DNA of 23,178 nucleotides from DATEDA01 sp963789885. GTDB taxonomy: Bacteria; Pseudomonadota; Gammaproteobacteria; Burkholderiales; SG8-39. Shown here one piece after another: positions 1-9,787 of the stretch. Location: NCBI GenBank assembly GCA_963789885.1, contig CAWBNB010000032.1:1-23178 (forward strand), written 5' to 3'. The notes beneath the pieces are model-generated. The model did no database searches. It was given only the letters and a program-made list of their open reading frames with translations, and was not told the origin of the DNA. Both the position numbers and the translations under genes were made by a program. Position 1 is the first letter of the stretch, and the number at the start of each line of letters is the position of its first letter.

Positions 1-22
1 TCACCCTGTTCGGGAGACGTTC

Positions 23-1000
23 ATGGTCCGCGTCCTGAATCGCATGCTGCTCTTCGTCGCCCTTTCTGTCGTCTCGCTTGCCGCTCCGGCGCAGGGCGAC
101 TATCCGTCGAGGCCGGTCCGCATCATCGTGCCGTTCGGTCCCGGCGGCGCGGCGGACTCGCTACCGCGGCTCCTGGGCCAGAAGCTCACCGACATGTGGG
201 GCCAGCCGGTCGTGGTCGAGAACCGGACCGGCGCCGCCGGGAACATCGGCATGGAGATGGGCGCCAAAGCGGCCCCCGACGGCTACACGCTCACCTCGGC
301 GCCGGTCGGCAATCTCGCGATCAACCCGCACCTCTACTCGAAGCTCTCGTTCGACGTGCTCAAGGACTTCACGCCGATCACGCTGGTCGCATCGGTGCAG
401 AACGTGCTCGTCGTCAATCCGGCGCTGCCGGTGAACAACCTGGAGGAGCTGATCGCGTACGCCAAGAGCCGGCCCGGCAAGCTCACCTACGGGTCGGGGG
501 GCGTCGGGACGCAGGCGCACATCGGCGGCGAAATCTTCGAGTCGATGGCCGGCGTGTACCTGGTCCACGTCGCCTACAAGGGCGTGGGCGACTCGGTCCG
601 AGATCTCCTCGGCGGGCAGATCGACATGATCTTCGCGCAGATCCCGTCGGTGAAGGCGCACATCGACGCCGGCAGGCTGCGCGCGCTCGGCGTCGCGAGC
701 CTGAAGCGCTCGCTGGCGCTGCCGAACGTGCCGACGATCGAGGAGGCGGGCGGGCTGAAGGGGTTCCAGGCGGTGTCCTGGTATGCGCTCGTCGGTCCCG
801 CCGGCATGCCGCCGGCGATCACGGCGAAGATCCAGGCCGACGCCGCCAAGGTCCTCCAGCTTCCCGAGATTCGGGAACGGCTGCAGGGCCTCGGCGCGGA
901 GCCGGTCGGGAGCACGCCCGCGGAGCTCACCGCGGCGATGAAAGCCGACTACGACCGCTACGGCGCGGTCATCAGGCGGCTCGGGATCAGCGCCGACTAG
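23..1000 (+). CDS. Bug/TctC-family periplasmic solute receptor
   Basis: This 325-residue protein has the layout of a Bug receptor, the extracytoplasmic binding protein of tripartite tricarboxylate transporters (TTT). Residues 1 to about 25 form a signal peptide: a basic start, a hydrophobic stretch, then APAQG just before the mature start. The mature part opens with the family signature YPSRPVRIIVPFGPGG and continues with VVVENRTGAAGNIG and APDGYTL, all typical of the fold. The ATG at 23 follows GGGAG at a normal spacing. No TctA or TctB membrane partner is in the window, which is common for Bug receptors in Burkholderiales. It converges on the second Bug gene (stop at 1021) with only 20 bases between the two stops. 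The ligand cannot be predicted; organic acids are usual for the family. Confidence 0.93.
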   Translation: MVRVLNRMLLFVALSVVSLAAPAQGDYPSRPVRIIVPFGPGGAADSLPRLLGQKLTDMWGQPVVVENRTGAAGNIGMEMGAKAAPDGYTLTSAPVGNLAINPHLYSKLSFDVLKDFTPITLVASVQNVLVVNPALPVNNLEELIAYAKSRPGKLTYGSGGVGTQAHIGGEIFESMAGVYLVHVAYKGVGDSVRDLLGGQIDMIFAQIPSVKAHIDAGRLRALGVASLKRSLALPNVPTIEEAGGLKGFQAVSWYALVGPAGMPPAITAKIQADAAKVLQLPEIRERLQGLGAEPVGSTPAELTAAMKADYDRYGAVIRRLGISAD

Positions 1001-1020
1001 GGCGCCCGGCGTCGCCCGCG

Positions 1021-1980
1021 CTACTCGGCCTTGATGTTCGCCTCGCGCACGACCTTGCCCCACTTGTCGATGCTGTCGGCGATCAGCTTGCGGAATTGCT
1101 CGGGCGTGCCGCCCACGGGGGTGAAGCCCAGCTTGACCAGCGCGGCCGAGGCCTCCGGCTCCTTCAGGAGCGCGTTGATGTCGCGGTTCAGTCGCTCGAC
1201 GATCGCGGCCGGCGTCCCGGCAGGGACCAGAACACCCTGCCAGGCGCCGAAATCGAACTCCGCGTAGCCGAACTCCTTCATCGCCGGGACGTTCGGCAGG
1301 ACGCTCGCACGCTCGGGGGTGCTCACCGCGAGCGCGCGCACCGCGCCGGCCTGGATCTGTCCCATCGCGGGCGGCAGCGTGACGAACAGCATCTCGACGT
1401 TGCCCGCCGCCACCTCCTTGATCGCCGCGGTCGCGCCCTGGAACGGCACGTGCACGATGTCGATCTTCTGGGTGGACTTGAGCAGTTCGCCCGCGAGATG
1501 GCCCACGGTGCCGATCTGCGGCGAGGCGAAGTTGACCTTGCCCGGATTCGCCCGGGCGTACTCGACGAGCGCCCGCGCGTCCTTCGCCTGCACCCTGGGC
1601 GACACGATCAGGACCTGCGGCGAGACGATCGCCTGCACGACCGGGGCGAAGCTGTCGAGCGCATGGAACGACAGCTTCGGGAAGAGCGTCTGGTTGATGG
1701 CGAGCTGGTCGCTCGTCACGAGCAGCGTGTAGCCGTCCGGCGCCGCGCGGGCGGCGTTGCCGTGGCCGATGTTGCCGCCTCCGCCCGGCTGGTTCACCAC
1801 GAGCACCTGCTGGCCGAGCTTGGGCGCGAGATGCTGCGCGATCACGCGCGAGAGCAGGTCGGGGCTGGTCCCCGGCGCGGCCGGCGTGATGATGCGCAGC
1901 GCCTTCGTTGGATACGCTTCCTGGGCGCAGGTCGAAGCGCCGAGGAGCATGGCTGCGGCGAAGATCAGGACGTGGCGCAC
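1021..1980 (-). CDS. Bug/TctC-family periplasmic solute receptor (second copy)
   Basis: A 319-residue Bug receptor. I chose the GTG at 1980 because AGGAGG lies four bases upstream and the protein then begins with a short signal peptide (VRHVLIFAAAMLLGASTCAQ), followed by the family start EAYPTKALRIITPAAPG. The longer open frame upstream only runs into other genes. Family motifs include VVNQPGGGGNIGHGNA and APDGYTLL. The start overlaps the end of the preceding binding-protein gene by 16 bases, so it is probably the last gene of the minus-strand run that begins with the cupin at 7243. It differs widely from the receptor at 23-1000, so the pair is not a recent duplication. No TctAB permease is present, and the ligand is unknown. 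Confidence 0.92.
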   Translation of the reverse strand: MRHVLIFAAAMLLGASTCAQEAYPTKALRIITPAAPGTSPDLLSRVIAQHLAPKLGQQVLVVNQPGGGGNIGHGNAARAAPDGYTLLVTSDQLAINQTLFPKLSFHALDSFAPVVQAIVSPQVLIVSPRVQAKDARALVEYARANPGKVNFASPQIGTVGHLAGELLKSTQKIDIVHVPFQGATAAIKEVAAGNVEMLFVTLPPAMGQIQAGAVRALAVSTPERASVLPNVPAMKEFGYAEFDFGAWQGVLVPAGTPAAIVERLNRDINALLKEPEASAALVKLGFTPVGGTPEQFRKLIADSIDKWGKVVREANIKAE

Positions 1981-2891
1981 GAAACCTCCTGCGGCAGGAA
2001 GGCGAGGTCGGTGATCTCGGCGGGGGAGAGACGCTTCTCGAACGCCCCGAGCCGTAGCTGCAGCTCGATCGCCAGCTCGAGTCCGGGCAGGTCGGGCCGG
2101 CAGTCGTAATGAAGATCGGGCCGCTCGCGGCGGATCGAGCGCGCCGCGGTCGCCGGCGGAATGCCGAGGCGGCGCGCGATGAATGCGGCCCACTCGTCCG
2201 GATGTTCGTCGCACCAGTGGTAGCTCCGGCGCGAGGCACGCAGCACCGCGCGGATCAGCTCCGGCTCGGCCGCGCGCGTACGCTCGCCGGCGACCACCAC
2301 CGTCCACTGCATCGCCGGGCAGAACTGCGCGTCGGTCAGCGCCTGCCAGACCCTGAAGGCGCCACGGTCCTCGCCGATCGAGACGTTCGGCTCCGAGAGC
2401 ACTGCGGCATCGAGCTCGTCCGCCTCGAACAGCTCGACCACCTTCGGATAGCGCTCGTTGAGACCGATCAGCTCCACGTCGCGGTCGGGATCGAGGCCGT
2501 TCCGCGCGAGCACCAGCCGCCCGAACCAGTAGCTGCAGCTGCCGCGCGAGAGCGCACCCACGCGCCTGCCGCGGAGCCCCGCCCAGTCCTCGATGTGCGG
2601 CCGGGCGAGGAAATACTGCAATGCCCGGCGGCGGATGCCGCTCGCGACGATCTTGAAGCGTGCGCCGCCGGCGAGCGCCGTGAGCGCGGGGGGCGAGCCG
2701 AGCTCCCCGATCGGCAGGGCTCCGGAATCGTAGGCGGCGGCGATCTCGGGCCCGCCGAAGACGACTTTCAGCGCGAGGTCGAGCCCTTCGTCCCGGAAGA
2801 ACCCGCGCTCGATCCCGAGCGCGAGCGGCAGCGCCTCCTTGTCGGTCGGGATGCCGTATTCCACCTTCACGATCCAGCGCTCCGCCGACAT
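1965..2891 (-). CDS. NMT1/THI5-like substrate-binding protein without signal peptide
   Basis: From the ATG at 2891 this is a 308-residue protein of the NMT1/THI5/SsuA periplasmic-binding fold. It has an early ALPLALGIERGFFRDEGLDL segment (small ligand-binding lobe), then a stretch with GELGSPPALTALAGG and the LRGRRVGALSRGS turn that are common in this family. There is no signal peptide or lipobox, so as written it would stay in the cytoplasm. That is unusual for an ABC receptor and closer to enzyme-like THI5 relatives. No ABC permease or ATPase gene is nearby. The same frame is open upstream into the tail of the PhyH-like gene with no stop between, so the N-terminus is uncertain. The 3' end overlaps the next Bug gene by 16 bases. 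The function is not known beyond probable small-molecule binding. Confidence 0.72.
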   Translation of the reverse strand: MSAERWIVKVEYGIPTDKEALPLALGIERGFFRDEGLDLALKVVFGGPEIAAAYDSGALPIGELGSPPALTALAGGARFKIVASGIRRRALQYFLARPHIEDWAGLRGRRVGALSRGSCSYWFGRLVLARNGLDPDRDVELIGLNERYPKVVELFEADELDAAVLSEPNVSIGEDRGAFRVWQALTDAQFCPAMQWTVVVAGERTRAAEPELIRAVLRASRRSYHWCDEHPDEWAAFIARRLGIPPATAARSIRRERPDLHYDCRPDLPGLELAIELQLRLGAFEKRLSPAEITDLAFLPQEVSCATS

Positions 2892-3705
2892 GTCCGCCGC
2901 CTGGCGGGTCTCGCCGTCCTTGTACTTGCCCCAGGTAGCCGAAAGCTGGGCCATGGCGCGCGGGTCGAGATCCTCGCGCGGCAGCGCGTCCTCGTCCCAG
3001 TAGCCGTATCGATCGACGCCGCGAACGAGCGTCGCGCGACCGCGGCCGTTTACCGACTTCACGTGCGTCGGCACGTAGAAGAACGCGAAACCCGATGCGG
3101 CGGTCGTGCGAGCGATTCGGCAGCGAGCTGTGGGCCGTGCGTTCGTGATGCAGGGAAAACTGCCCGGCCTCGAGCGGCAGCTCGACCGCCTTCGATTCGT
3201 CGATGCCGCGCAGTTCCTGTCCCTTCGCGAGCATGTTGTCCTTGGCGAAGGTCTCGACGTGCTTCATGTCCGGCCCGCGATGCGAATCGGGTAGAACACG
3301 AAGGCACCCGTTCAGGGAATTGGCCGGAGTGAACGCCACCCACGCGGTGACTTCGTCGTGGGGGGTGAGTCCGAAATACGCGGAATCCTGGTGCCAGGAC
3401 ACGTAGCGCGGGTCGCGGCCGTCCTTGGCGAATACCGACGCGCCGAAGAGCATGATGTCCGGTCCGATCAGGTCTTCGACCGCATCGAGAATGCGCGGAT
3501 GACGCCCGAGCTCGACCAGCCAGGGGAAGGCGAGATGGCCCTTAATCTTCAGGGTCCGATTGGCGTCGTGGCCGGCGGCACGCTCGTAGGCCTCGAGGCG
3601 GGCGCGGCACGCGTCCGCTTCCTCCCCGCTCAGCGCGTCGAACGGATAGCAGTAGCCGTGTTCGCGAAAGTGGTCGATCTGCGCGTCGGTCAGGTGCTTA
3701 CCCAT
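2892..3705 (-). CDS. Phytanoyl-CoA dioxygenase (PhyH) family protein, frameshifted
   Basis: This is a Fe(II)/2-oxoglutarate dioxygenase of the PhyH family, about 271 codons when repaired. It starts at ATG 3705 with GGAG eight bases upstream. The metal motif HxD is visible as WHQD (His105, Asp107), and the distal half contains HHERTAHSSLPNRS, with the usual second His and nearby Arg for 2-oxoglutarate. Having Asp rather than Ala/Gly argues for a hydroxylase, not a halogenase. After RRIGF the frame changes: the conserved continuation FAFFYVPTHVKS is in another frame. One extra base in the AAA run at 3088-3090 accounts for this. The repaired frame then runs without a stop into the binding protein that starts at 2891. 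The substrate is unknown; neighbours suggest hydroxylation of an imported acid or its CoA ester. Confidence 0.82.
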
Positions 3706-3788
3706 GTGGCGTCTCCGAACCCGCGTGATGCCATGCTGCCCGGAAAGCATAGCCGCTCCCGCCTTCCGCCGCCCGGCGTGCCCGTGGC

Positions 3789-5084
3789 TCAACGCACCCC
3801 GGGATACATCTGCTTCGGCAGCCAGAGGCTGAGCTCGGGGAAGTAGGTGATGATCGCGAGGCTGACGAGCGCGAGAGCGAGCCACGGCAGCACCGCGCGG
3901 ACCACGGTGATGTAGGGCTTGTCGAACGTGCCGCTCGCGACGAACAGGTTGAGGCCGAACGGCGGCGTGATGTTGCCGATGTCCACGTTCACCGAGGTCA
4001 CGATCCCGAAATGCACCGGACCGATCCCGGCCGCGGTGACGGTGCCGAGGAGGATCGGCACCAGGATCAGGATGTTCGAGAACACGTCGATGAACATCCC
4101 CGCGACGAGGAACAGCAGATTGGCGACCGCGAGGACCATGTCGGGCGACTGCTTGAGCCCGGCGAACGGCTGCGCGATCGCACCCGTGATGCCGGTCACG
4201 GTGAGCAGCCAGGAGAACAGGCTCGCCGCCCCGACCATGATGAGGATCCGCGCGCTCGCGAGCGCGGAGTCCAGGCAGACCTCCCACAGCCCTTTGAGAT
4301 CGAGCTGACGGTAGATCACCGTGCAGACGAACGCGGCGTAGACGACCGACACCGCCGCCGCTTCGGTCGCCGTGAACACCCCGCCGTAGATGCCCCCGAG
4401 GATGATGGCGGGCATCCCCAGCCCCCAGACGACATCGCGGGTCTTCTGCCAGATCTCGCGCGCCGTCGCGCGCGGACTGGCGGGAAACCGGTTCCATTTC
4501 GCCCAGCCGTAGCAGTAGGTGGAATAGACGAGCGCAAACACCGCGCCCGCGCCGATGCCCGACATGAAGAGCGCGCCGATCGACGCGCCCGCCACGGCGC
4601 CGTACACGATCATCGCATTGCTCGGCGGGATGATCATGCCGAGCAGCGCCGAGCTGGTGACCACGCCTAGCGCGAAGCGCTCCGGATAACCGGCCTTGAG
4701 CAGGGCAGGGTAGAGAATGCCGCCGACGGCGACGATCGTCGACGCGCTCGAGCCGGTGATCGCGCCGAAGAGCGCGCAGGTGACGACGACAGTGATGCCG
4801 AGGCCGCCCGGGAAATGGCCGACGAGCGTCTGGATGAAGCTGATCAGCCGCGCCGAAAGGCCGCCCTTGCCCATGATGTTCGCGGCGAAGACGAAGAACG
4901 GGATCGCCATCAGCGGGAAGCTCTCCAGCCCCGCGAATACGCGCTGCGGCAGGATCGACAGGGGTATCGGCGTGGTCAGCGCGAACGCGATGAACGCCGT
5001 GCCGGTGAGCACGATGAACATCGGCAGCGTGAGAGCAAGCCCGAGGGCGAGCAGCGCGAAGACGAGCAGGATGGTCAGCGCCAC
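3789..5084 (-). CDS. dctM: TRAP transporter large permease (DctM family)
   Basis: This 431-residue, very hydrophobic protein has the size and motifs of the large TRAP membrane subunit, which carries substrate with the sodium gradient. Visible family stretches are FPLMAIPFFVFAANIMGKGG, FGAITGSSASTIVAVGGI, LLGMIIPPSNAMIVYG and VNVDIGNITPPFGLNLFVASG. About eleven or twelve membrane segments can be followed. The start is a GTG at 5084 with GAGGCGG upstream. It lies 42 bases after the small permease gene and 83 bases before the PhyH-like gene on the same strand, so it belongs to the DctPQM set. It is intact. The substrate specificity comes from the DctP partner, which looks suited to a carboxylate. 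Confidence 0.96.
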   Translation of the reverse strand: MALTILLVFALLALGLALTLPMFIVLTGTAFIAFALTTPIPLSILPQRVFAGLESFPLMAIPFFVFAANIMGKGGLSARLISFIQTLVGHFPGGLGITVVVTCALFGAITGSSASTIVAVGGILYPALLKAGYPERFALGVVTSSALLGMIIPPSNAMIVYGAVAGASIGALFMSGIGAGAVFALVYSTYCYGWAKWNRFPASPRATAREIWQKTRDVVWGLGMPAIILGGIYGGVFTATEAAAVSVVYAAFVCTVIYRQLDLKGLWEVCLDSALASARILIMVGAASLFSWLLTVTGITGAIAQPFAGLKQSPDMVLAVANLLFLVAGMFIDVFSNILILVPILLGTVTAAGIGPVHFGIVTSVNVDIGNITPPFGLNLFVASGTFDKPYITVVRAVLPWLALALVSLAIITYFPELSLWLPKQMYPGVR

Positions 5085-5126
5085 TTGGCCGCCTCGCCTG
5101 CCGCTGCGCAGCGCCCGCGCATGGGA

Positions 5127-5648
5127 TCAGTCGTGCAGATCCATGACGTGCGCGCTATCCGGGCGCCGTCCCCGCACGGCGCGAACGAGGACCTGCACAG
5201 TGCGCAGCCCCATCAGGAGGCTGCCGACCGGTATCGCCAGATAGGTGAGCCACATCGGAGCGCCCATCACCGGCGTCGTCTGTCCGCTCGAACGCACGCG
5301 CAGGACGTGCTGGCCGCTGTACCAGAAGAACACGGCGAAGAAGACGAGCGTGGCGACCGCCACGCCGATCGCGAGCCGCCGGCGGTTGGCGGCAGAGAGC
5401 ACGAGCGGGAGGAGATCGATCGCGATGTGCCCGCGCGTGCGCACCGCCACGCTGCCGCCCACGAACACGATCCACACCATGAGGTACAGCGTCAGTTCCT
5501 CGGCCCAGCTGATCGGGGAGAGGAAGACGTAGCGGAGGACCACGTTCACGAACAGCAGCGCGCTCGTGAACGCGAGCGCGGCGCCGATGAACGCCCACTC
5601 CGCCCGGCCGAGCGCGCGGTCGAGTCGCGACAGGTAGCCCACGCGCAC
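5127..5648 (-). CDS. dctQ: TRAP transporter small permease (DctQ family)
   Basis: A 173-residue inner-membrane protein with four predicted hydrophobic segments (roughly residues 17-38, 45-65, 85-108 and 130-150), the normal DctQ topology. It contains SWAEELTLYLMVWIVFVGG, the segment that most often identifies DctQ (the E-E pair followed by WIVF and G). It pairs with DctM in the transport complex. The start is a GTG at 5648, 36 bases after the DctP stop; no strong ribosome site is visible and a second in-frame GTG two codons later is an alternative. It sits between dctP and dctM on the same strand and is intact. Confidence 0.93.
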   Translation of the reverse strand: MRVGYLSRLDRALGRAEWAFIGAALAFTSALLFVNVVLRYVFLSPISWAEELTLYLMVWIVFVGGSVAVRTRGHIAIDLLPLVLSAANRRRLAIGVAVATLVFFAVFFWYSGQHVLRVRSSGQTTPVMGAPMWLTYLAIPVGSLLMGLRTVQVLVRAVRGRRPDSAHVMDLHD

Positions 5649-5684
5649 CGCGCCGGCCGCGCTCGGCGAGTCGATCCGGCGGGG

Positions 5685-6692
5685 TTACTTCTTGGTCGCG
5701 GCCTGGACGTCCTTGCGGACCAGGTCGAGCGTCTCGGATCCGTACTTCTGCGTGTACCAGTCGTACACCGGCCGGGACGCCTGCTCGAAGCGCGCGCGCT
5801 GCTCGGGGGTCAGCCTGCTGATCTCGATCCCGGCCTTGCGGAAGGTCTCCAGGTGCTCGGCCTCGCTCTTGACGATGATCTCGCGCTGGAACCGGCCGGC
5901 CTCGCGCGCCGAGTCGACGAGGATGGCGCGAATGTTGGCGGGCTGCTTGTCGAGGAACGGCTTGTTGAACATGAACACGTACGCGATGAACCCGTGATCG
6001 GACAGCGTGAGGTACTTCTGCACCTCGTAGAACCGCATCAGCGCGATCGTGGCGATCGGATTTTCCTGGCCGTCGACGACCTTCTGCTGGAGCGCGCTGT
6101 AGAGCTCCTTGAAGTCGACCGTCACCGGCGTCGCGCCGAACGCCTTGAACTGCTCCTGGATCACCTGCGCGGGCATGGTGCGGATCTTGTGCCCGCCGTA
6201 GTCCTTCGGCTCGCGGATCGGGAAGTTCCCGGTGAACTGCTTGAAGCCGCTCTCCCAGAACGTCACGCCCTCGATGTTCACCTTGCCGAGCGGCTTCAGG
6301 ATCTCCTGCCCGGTCGGGCCGTCGATCACCTTGTACAGCACCTCGCGGCTCGGGAAGAGGAACGGCAGGTCGAGGATCTGCACGCTCGGCGCGAGCGGCG
6401 CGACCCAGCCGGTGGGCAGGATCGCCACCTCGAGCGCGCCGGCCTGGACCTGCTCGACCATCTGCGTGCCGCTGCCGAGCGTCATCGCCGGGAAGATCCG
6501 CACCTGCACCTGGCCGTTGGTGCGCGCCTCCACGAGCTCCTTCCACTTCAGCGCGGCCTGGTGATGCGTGCTCCGATCCGGCTGGTCGTGGCCGACCTTG
6601 ATGACGGTCTGCGCAAACGCCGTCCCGCCCGCCGCCAGCGCGAGCGCTCCCGCCGCGATCGCCGCGAGGAGCTGGTTCCGCATCGATCTCAT
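5685..6692 (-). CDS. dctP: TRAP transporter solute receptor (DctP family)
   Basis: A 335-residue periplasmic receptor. The ATG at 6692 was chosen because AGGAG lies seven bases upstream and the protein then has a clean signal peptide (MRSMRNQ, a hydrophobic Ala-rich core, then GTAFAQ). The longer open frame to 6758 adds an unlikely Arg-rich tail. Family marks are TVIKVGHDQP at the mature start, GHKIRTMPAQVIQEQFKAFG, where the Arg normally salt-bridges a substrate carboxylate, and VVDGQENPIATI. These indicate a carboxylic acid ligand, but the exact compound cannot be read from the sequence. It is the first of the dctPQM genes, 62 bases after the cupin stop. Confidence 0.95.
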   Translation of the reverse strand: MRSMRNQLLAAIAAGALALAAGGTAFAQTVIKVGHDQPDRSTHHQAALKWKELVEARTNGQVQVRIFPAMTLGSGTQMVEQVQAGALEVAILPTGWVAPLAPSVQILDLPFLFPSREVLYKVIDGPTGQEILKPLGKVNIEGVTFWESGFKQFTGNFPIREPKDYGGHKIRTMPAQVIQEQFKAFGATPVTVDFKELYSALQQKVVDGQENPIATIALMRFYEVQKYLTLSDHGFIAYVFMFNKPFLDKQPANIRAILVDSAREAGRFQREIIVKSEAEHLETFRKAGIEISRLTPEQRARFEQASRPVYDWYTQKYGSETLDLVRKDVQAATKK

Positions 6693-6754
6693 GAGGGTCT
6701 CCTGGTCGTGTTGTCGGCGCGCGCGCGGCGCGACCGGTGCGCGAGCGACGTCGC

Positions 6755-7243
6755 TCACGTAGTGTAGGTCTTCGCTTGGATGTCGAGCAGACGCTGATCC
6801 TTGTAGTGCGGCCGGTCAGGCTTCGGCTTGGAGAGGAGCGTCTGCACCGGGCAGGGCACCGCACCGGTATTGTGGATGTCGTGATAGACGAAGGCCGGGA
6901 TCGAGGCGAGGTCCCATTTCGCGAGCTTGAGCGAGACCGTCTCGCCTTCGTGGAAGACATTGACGACGCACTCGCCGTCCAGGATGAAGAACGTCTCCTC
7001 CGTCTCGTGGCAGTGCACCGGGATCTTGTGCCCCACCGGCATGGTCTGGACCGACATCGTGAACGCCACCGGTTCGACCGCGTTCGTTTCCTCGTGGTCG
7101 ACCGATCCCGAGGCGCCGATGTAGCGGCGCTGGCTGCGCGCGTACGCCGGGTCGAGTTGCGTCTCGAAGCCGAACACCGTCCAGTCGTCGCGACGCTCGC
7201 TGTAGCGCGCGACGCGTTTCGCCATCAATTCGGCCAGGCTCAT
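6755..7243 (-). CDS. Single-domain cupin protein
   Basis: A 162-residue protein with one cupin domain. Cupin motif 1 is complete: G-x5-HCH-x3-E-x6-G, within GHKIPVHCHETEETFFILDG. Motif 2 is recognisable in SIPAFVYHDIHNTG, which gives the fourth metal-ligand His. A mononuclear metal site (Fe, Mn or Zn) is therefore likely, and the protein could be a small dioxygenase, isomerase or sugar/acid-binding protein. I prefer ATG 7243, preceded by GGAGG, over the ATG at 7288. The latter would use residues encoded between the promoter -10 and the ribosome site. It is the first gene downstream of the promoter at 7277-7305 and probably heads the run to 1021. Its reaction is unknown. Confidence 0.85.
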   Translation of the reverse strand: MSLAELMAKRVARYSERRDDWTVFGFETQLDPAYARSQRRYIGASGSVDHEETNAVEPVAFTMSVQTMPVGHKIPVHCHETEETFFILDGECVVNVFHEGETVSLKLAKWDLASIPAFVYHDIHNTGAVPCPVQTLLSKPKPDRPHYKDQRLLDIQAKTYTT

Positions 7244-7276
7244 GAGCGCCTCCGGGGAGAGACCGTTAGCGTACAA

Positions 7277-7305
7277 ACGATATACCACGGGTACCGGACC
7301 GTCAA
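7277..7305 (-). promoter_or_regulatory. Sigma70-like promoter for the cupin-TRAP operon
   Basis: Reading the minus strand, TTGACG (7305-7300) and TATCGT (7282-7277) are separated by exactly 17 bases. This matches the -35 consensus at 5 of 6 and the -10 at 4 of 6. The expected start near 7270 leaves a leader of about 27 bases before the cupin ATG. A GTA...TAC-ended imperfect palindrome (7271-7285) overlaps the -10, so a regulator such as the neighbouring GntR could block it. Promoter assignment is by eye only. Confidence 0.5.
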
Positions 7306-7381
7306 CGCGACTGGCGGGGCGGGAAGCGCCGGCGCCCGGGGATGGCGCCGAACGCCCCAGCGGGGTGCGCGTCGGCGGCGC

Positions 7382-8140
7382 TCAGCGCCGCCGCGGTCCG
7401 ATCAGCTCGATGTCCAGGTGCACCACGTCGCCGCGGTAGATGATCTCGCCGACGTAGATCGCGACGCCCGAGCGGTCGGTGACGACGCAGTGCGCCTCGA
7501 CCGTGGGCGCGTTCAGCGGGAGCCGCAGGTGCCGCGCGGCCTCGATGTCGGCGGCGCCGACCGAGAGCGTCTGGTGCGCGCGCGCGATCGCGCGGCCGTT
7601 CATCTGCGCGAGCACCGCGAGCGCCGGGTGTGACGCGAACCGCCGGGGCGCCCGGCGGTAGAGCGACTGCGCGACGTGCACGCTCGCGAGCGCGAACGGT
7701 TCCTTGCCGCGCGTCTGCACGGAGCGCAGGTACGCGTAGGCGGGTGCCGGCGTCCCGTCGTCGGGACCGAGTCGCGGCGCCGGCGGCCGGGGTGCGCGCA
7801 GCAGGTGCGGCACGTTGTCGCGGATCGGCGCGATCAGGCTTTCCCAGTCGGTGGCGAGCCGCAGCCAGCGGTCGTTCGCGACGTCTTTCGTGACGAACGT
7901 GCCCTTGCCCTGGCGCGCGCGGAGCAGCCCCTCCCGCGCGAGCAGCTCGATCGCCTGGCGCACCGTGACGCGCGCGACCTGGAACTCGCGCTGCAGCGCC
8001 GCGATGGTCGAGATGCGTTCGCCGACCGCCCAGCGGCCGTCCCGGATCCGGCGCCGCAGCGCGGAGGCAACCTGCAGGTAGCGCGGCACGCGCTCGCCGG
8101 CCGAGCGCGCGGTCTTCCGGTCGACGCGCCGATTCGCCAT
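7382..8140 (-). CDS. GntR-family transcriptional regulator, HutC/UTRA type
   Basis: A 252-residue regulator. Residues about 20-85 form the GntR winged helix-turn-helix (YLQVASALRRRIRDGRWAVG, then LQREFQVARVTVRQAIELL and the wing ARQGKGTFV). The C-terminal half is a UTRA ligand domain, ending in AIYVGEIIYRGDVVHLDIEL. UTRA regulators usually repress catabolic genes until a pathway molecule binds. ATG 8140 gives the usual length; ATG 8161 is an alternative, and neither has a strong ribosome site. The gene is divergent from the PLP-enzyme operon and the 132-base gap holds two palindromes, the normal setting for an autoregulated local repressor. One palindrome recurs before pxpA, so I infer control of both operons. 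Confidence 0.92.
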   Translation of the reverse strand: MANRRVDRKTARSAGERVPRYLQVASALRRRIRDGRWAVGERISTIAALQREFQVARVTVRQAIELLAREGLLRARQGKGTFVTKDVANDRWLRLATDWESLIAPIRDNVPHLLRAPRPPAPRLGPDDGTPAPAYAYLRSVQTRGKEPFALASVHVAQSLYRRAPRRFASHPALAVLAQMNGRAIARAHQTLSVGAADIEAARHLRLPLNAPTVEAHCVVTDRSGVAIYVGEIIYRGDVVHLDIELIGPRRR

Positions 8141-8191
8141 GACGATCGATTCTGCCGGCATCCACACTCGGGCGCAACCGGCCAGCGGTGC

Positions 8192-8211
8192 GGTCAAATT
8201 GCGTTTTGACC
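8192..8211. promoter_or_regulatory. Perfect inverted repeat in the gntR divergent region
   Basis: GGTCAAA and TTTGACC form perfect 7-base arms around a 6-base spacer. The repeat lies 51 bases upstream of the gntR ATG and 61 bases upstream of the PLP-enzyme ATG. The right arm contains TTGACC, a fair -35 for the plus-strand operon. It is unrelated in sequence to the element at 8229-8247, so it may bind a different protein or be a second type of regulator site. Confidence 0.5.
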
Positions 8212-8228
8212 ATCGTTGTGTGAGACTA

Positions 8229-8247
8229 GTCCTAGAAATAGGACCAT
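8229..8247. promoter_or_regulatory. Putative GntR operator, copy 1
   Basis: GTCCTA-GAAA-TAGGAC is a perfect inverted repeat (6-base arms, 4-base spacer), followed by CAT. Its GT...AC ends suit GntR-family operators. The same 19-bp element recurs at 14230-14248 with 15 identical positions, before the F420 operon. Its place between gntR and the PLP-enzyme operon makes the adjacent GntR the obvious binder. Confidence 0.6.
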
Positions 8248-8272
8248 TGAACGGAGCCCCCTCGCGCTGCCG

Positions 8273-9766
<1,494 letters not shown>

Positions 9767-9787
9767 GGCGCGCGCGGGAGGACTCGC

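Noticed and set aside
1021..4497. A 1158-residue minus-strand open frame
   Set aside because: It joins the true second Bug gene, low-complexity Arg/Ala-rich out-of-frame text and the true 5' part of the PhyH-like gene. Only those two parts are real.
6693..6758. Longer DctP start at 6758
   Set aside because: It adds an Arg-rich leader that would spoil the signal peptide, while ATG 6692 has a good ribosome site.
7306..7381. GC hairpins after gntR as a terminator
   Set aside because: CCCC-AGC-GGGG and GGCGCC palindromes are present, but no T-run follows on the minus strand, so an intrinsic terminator is not supported.
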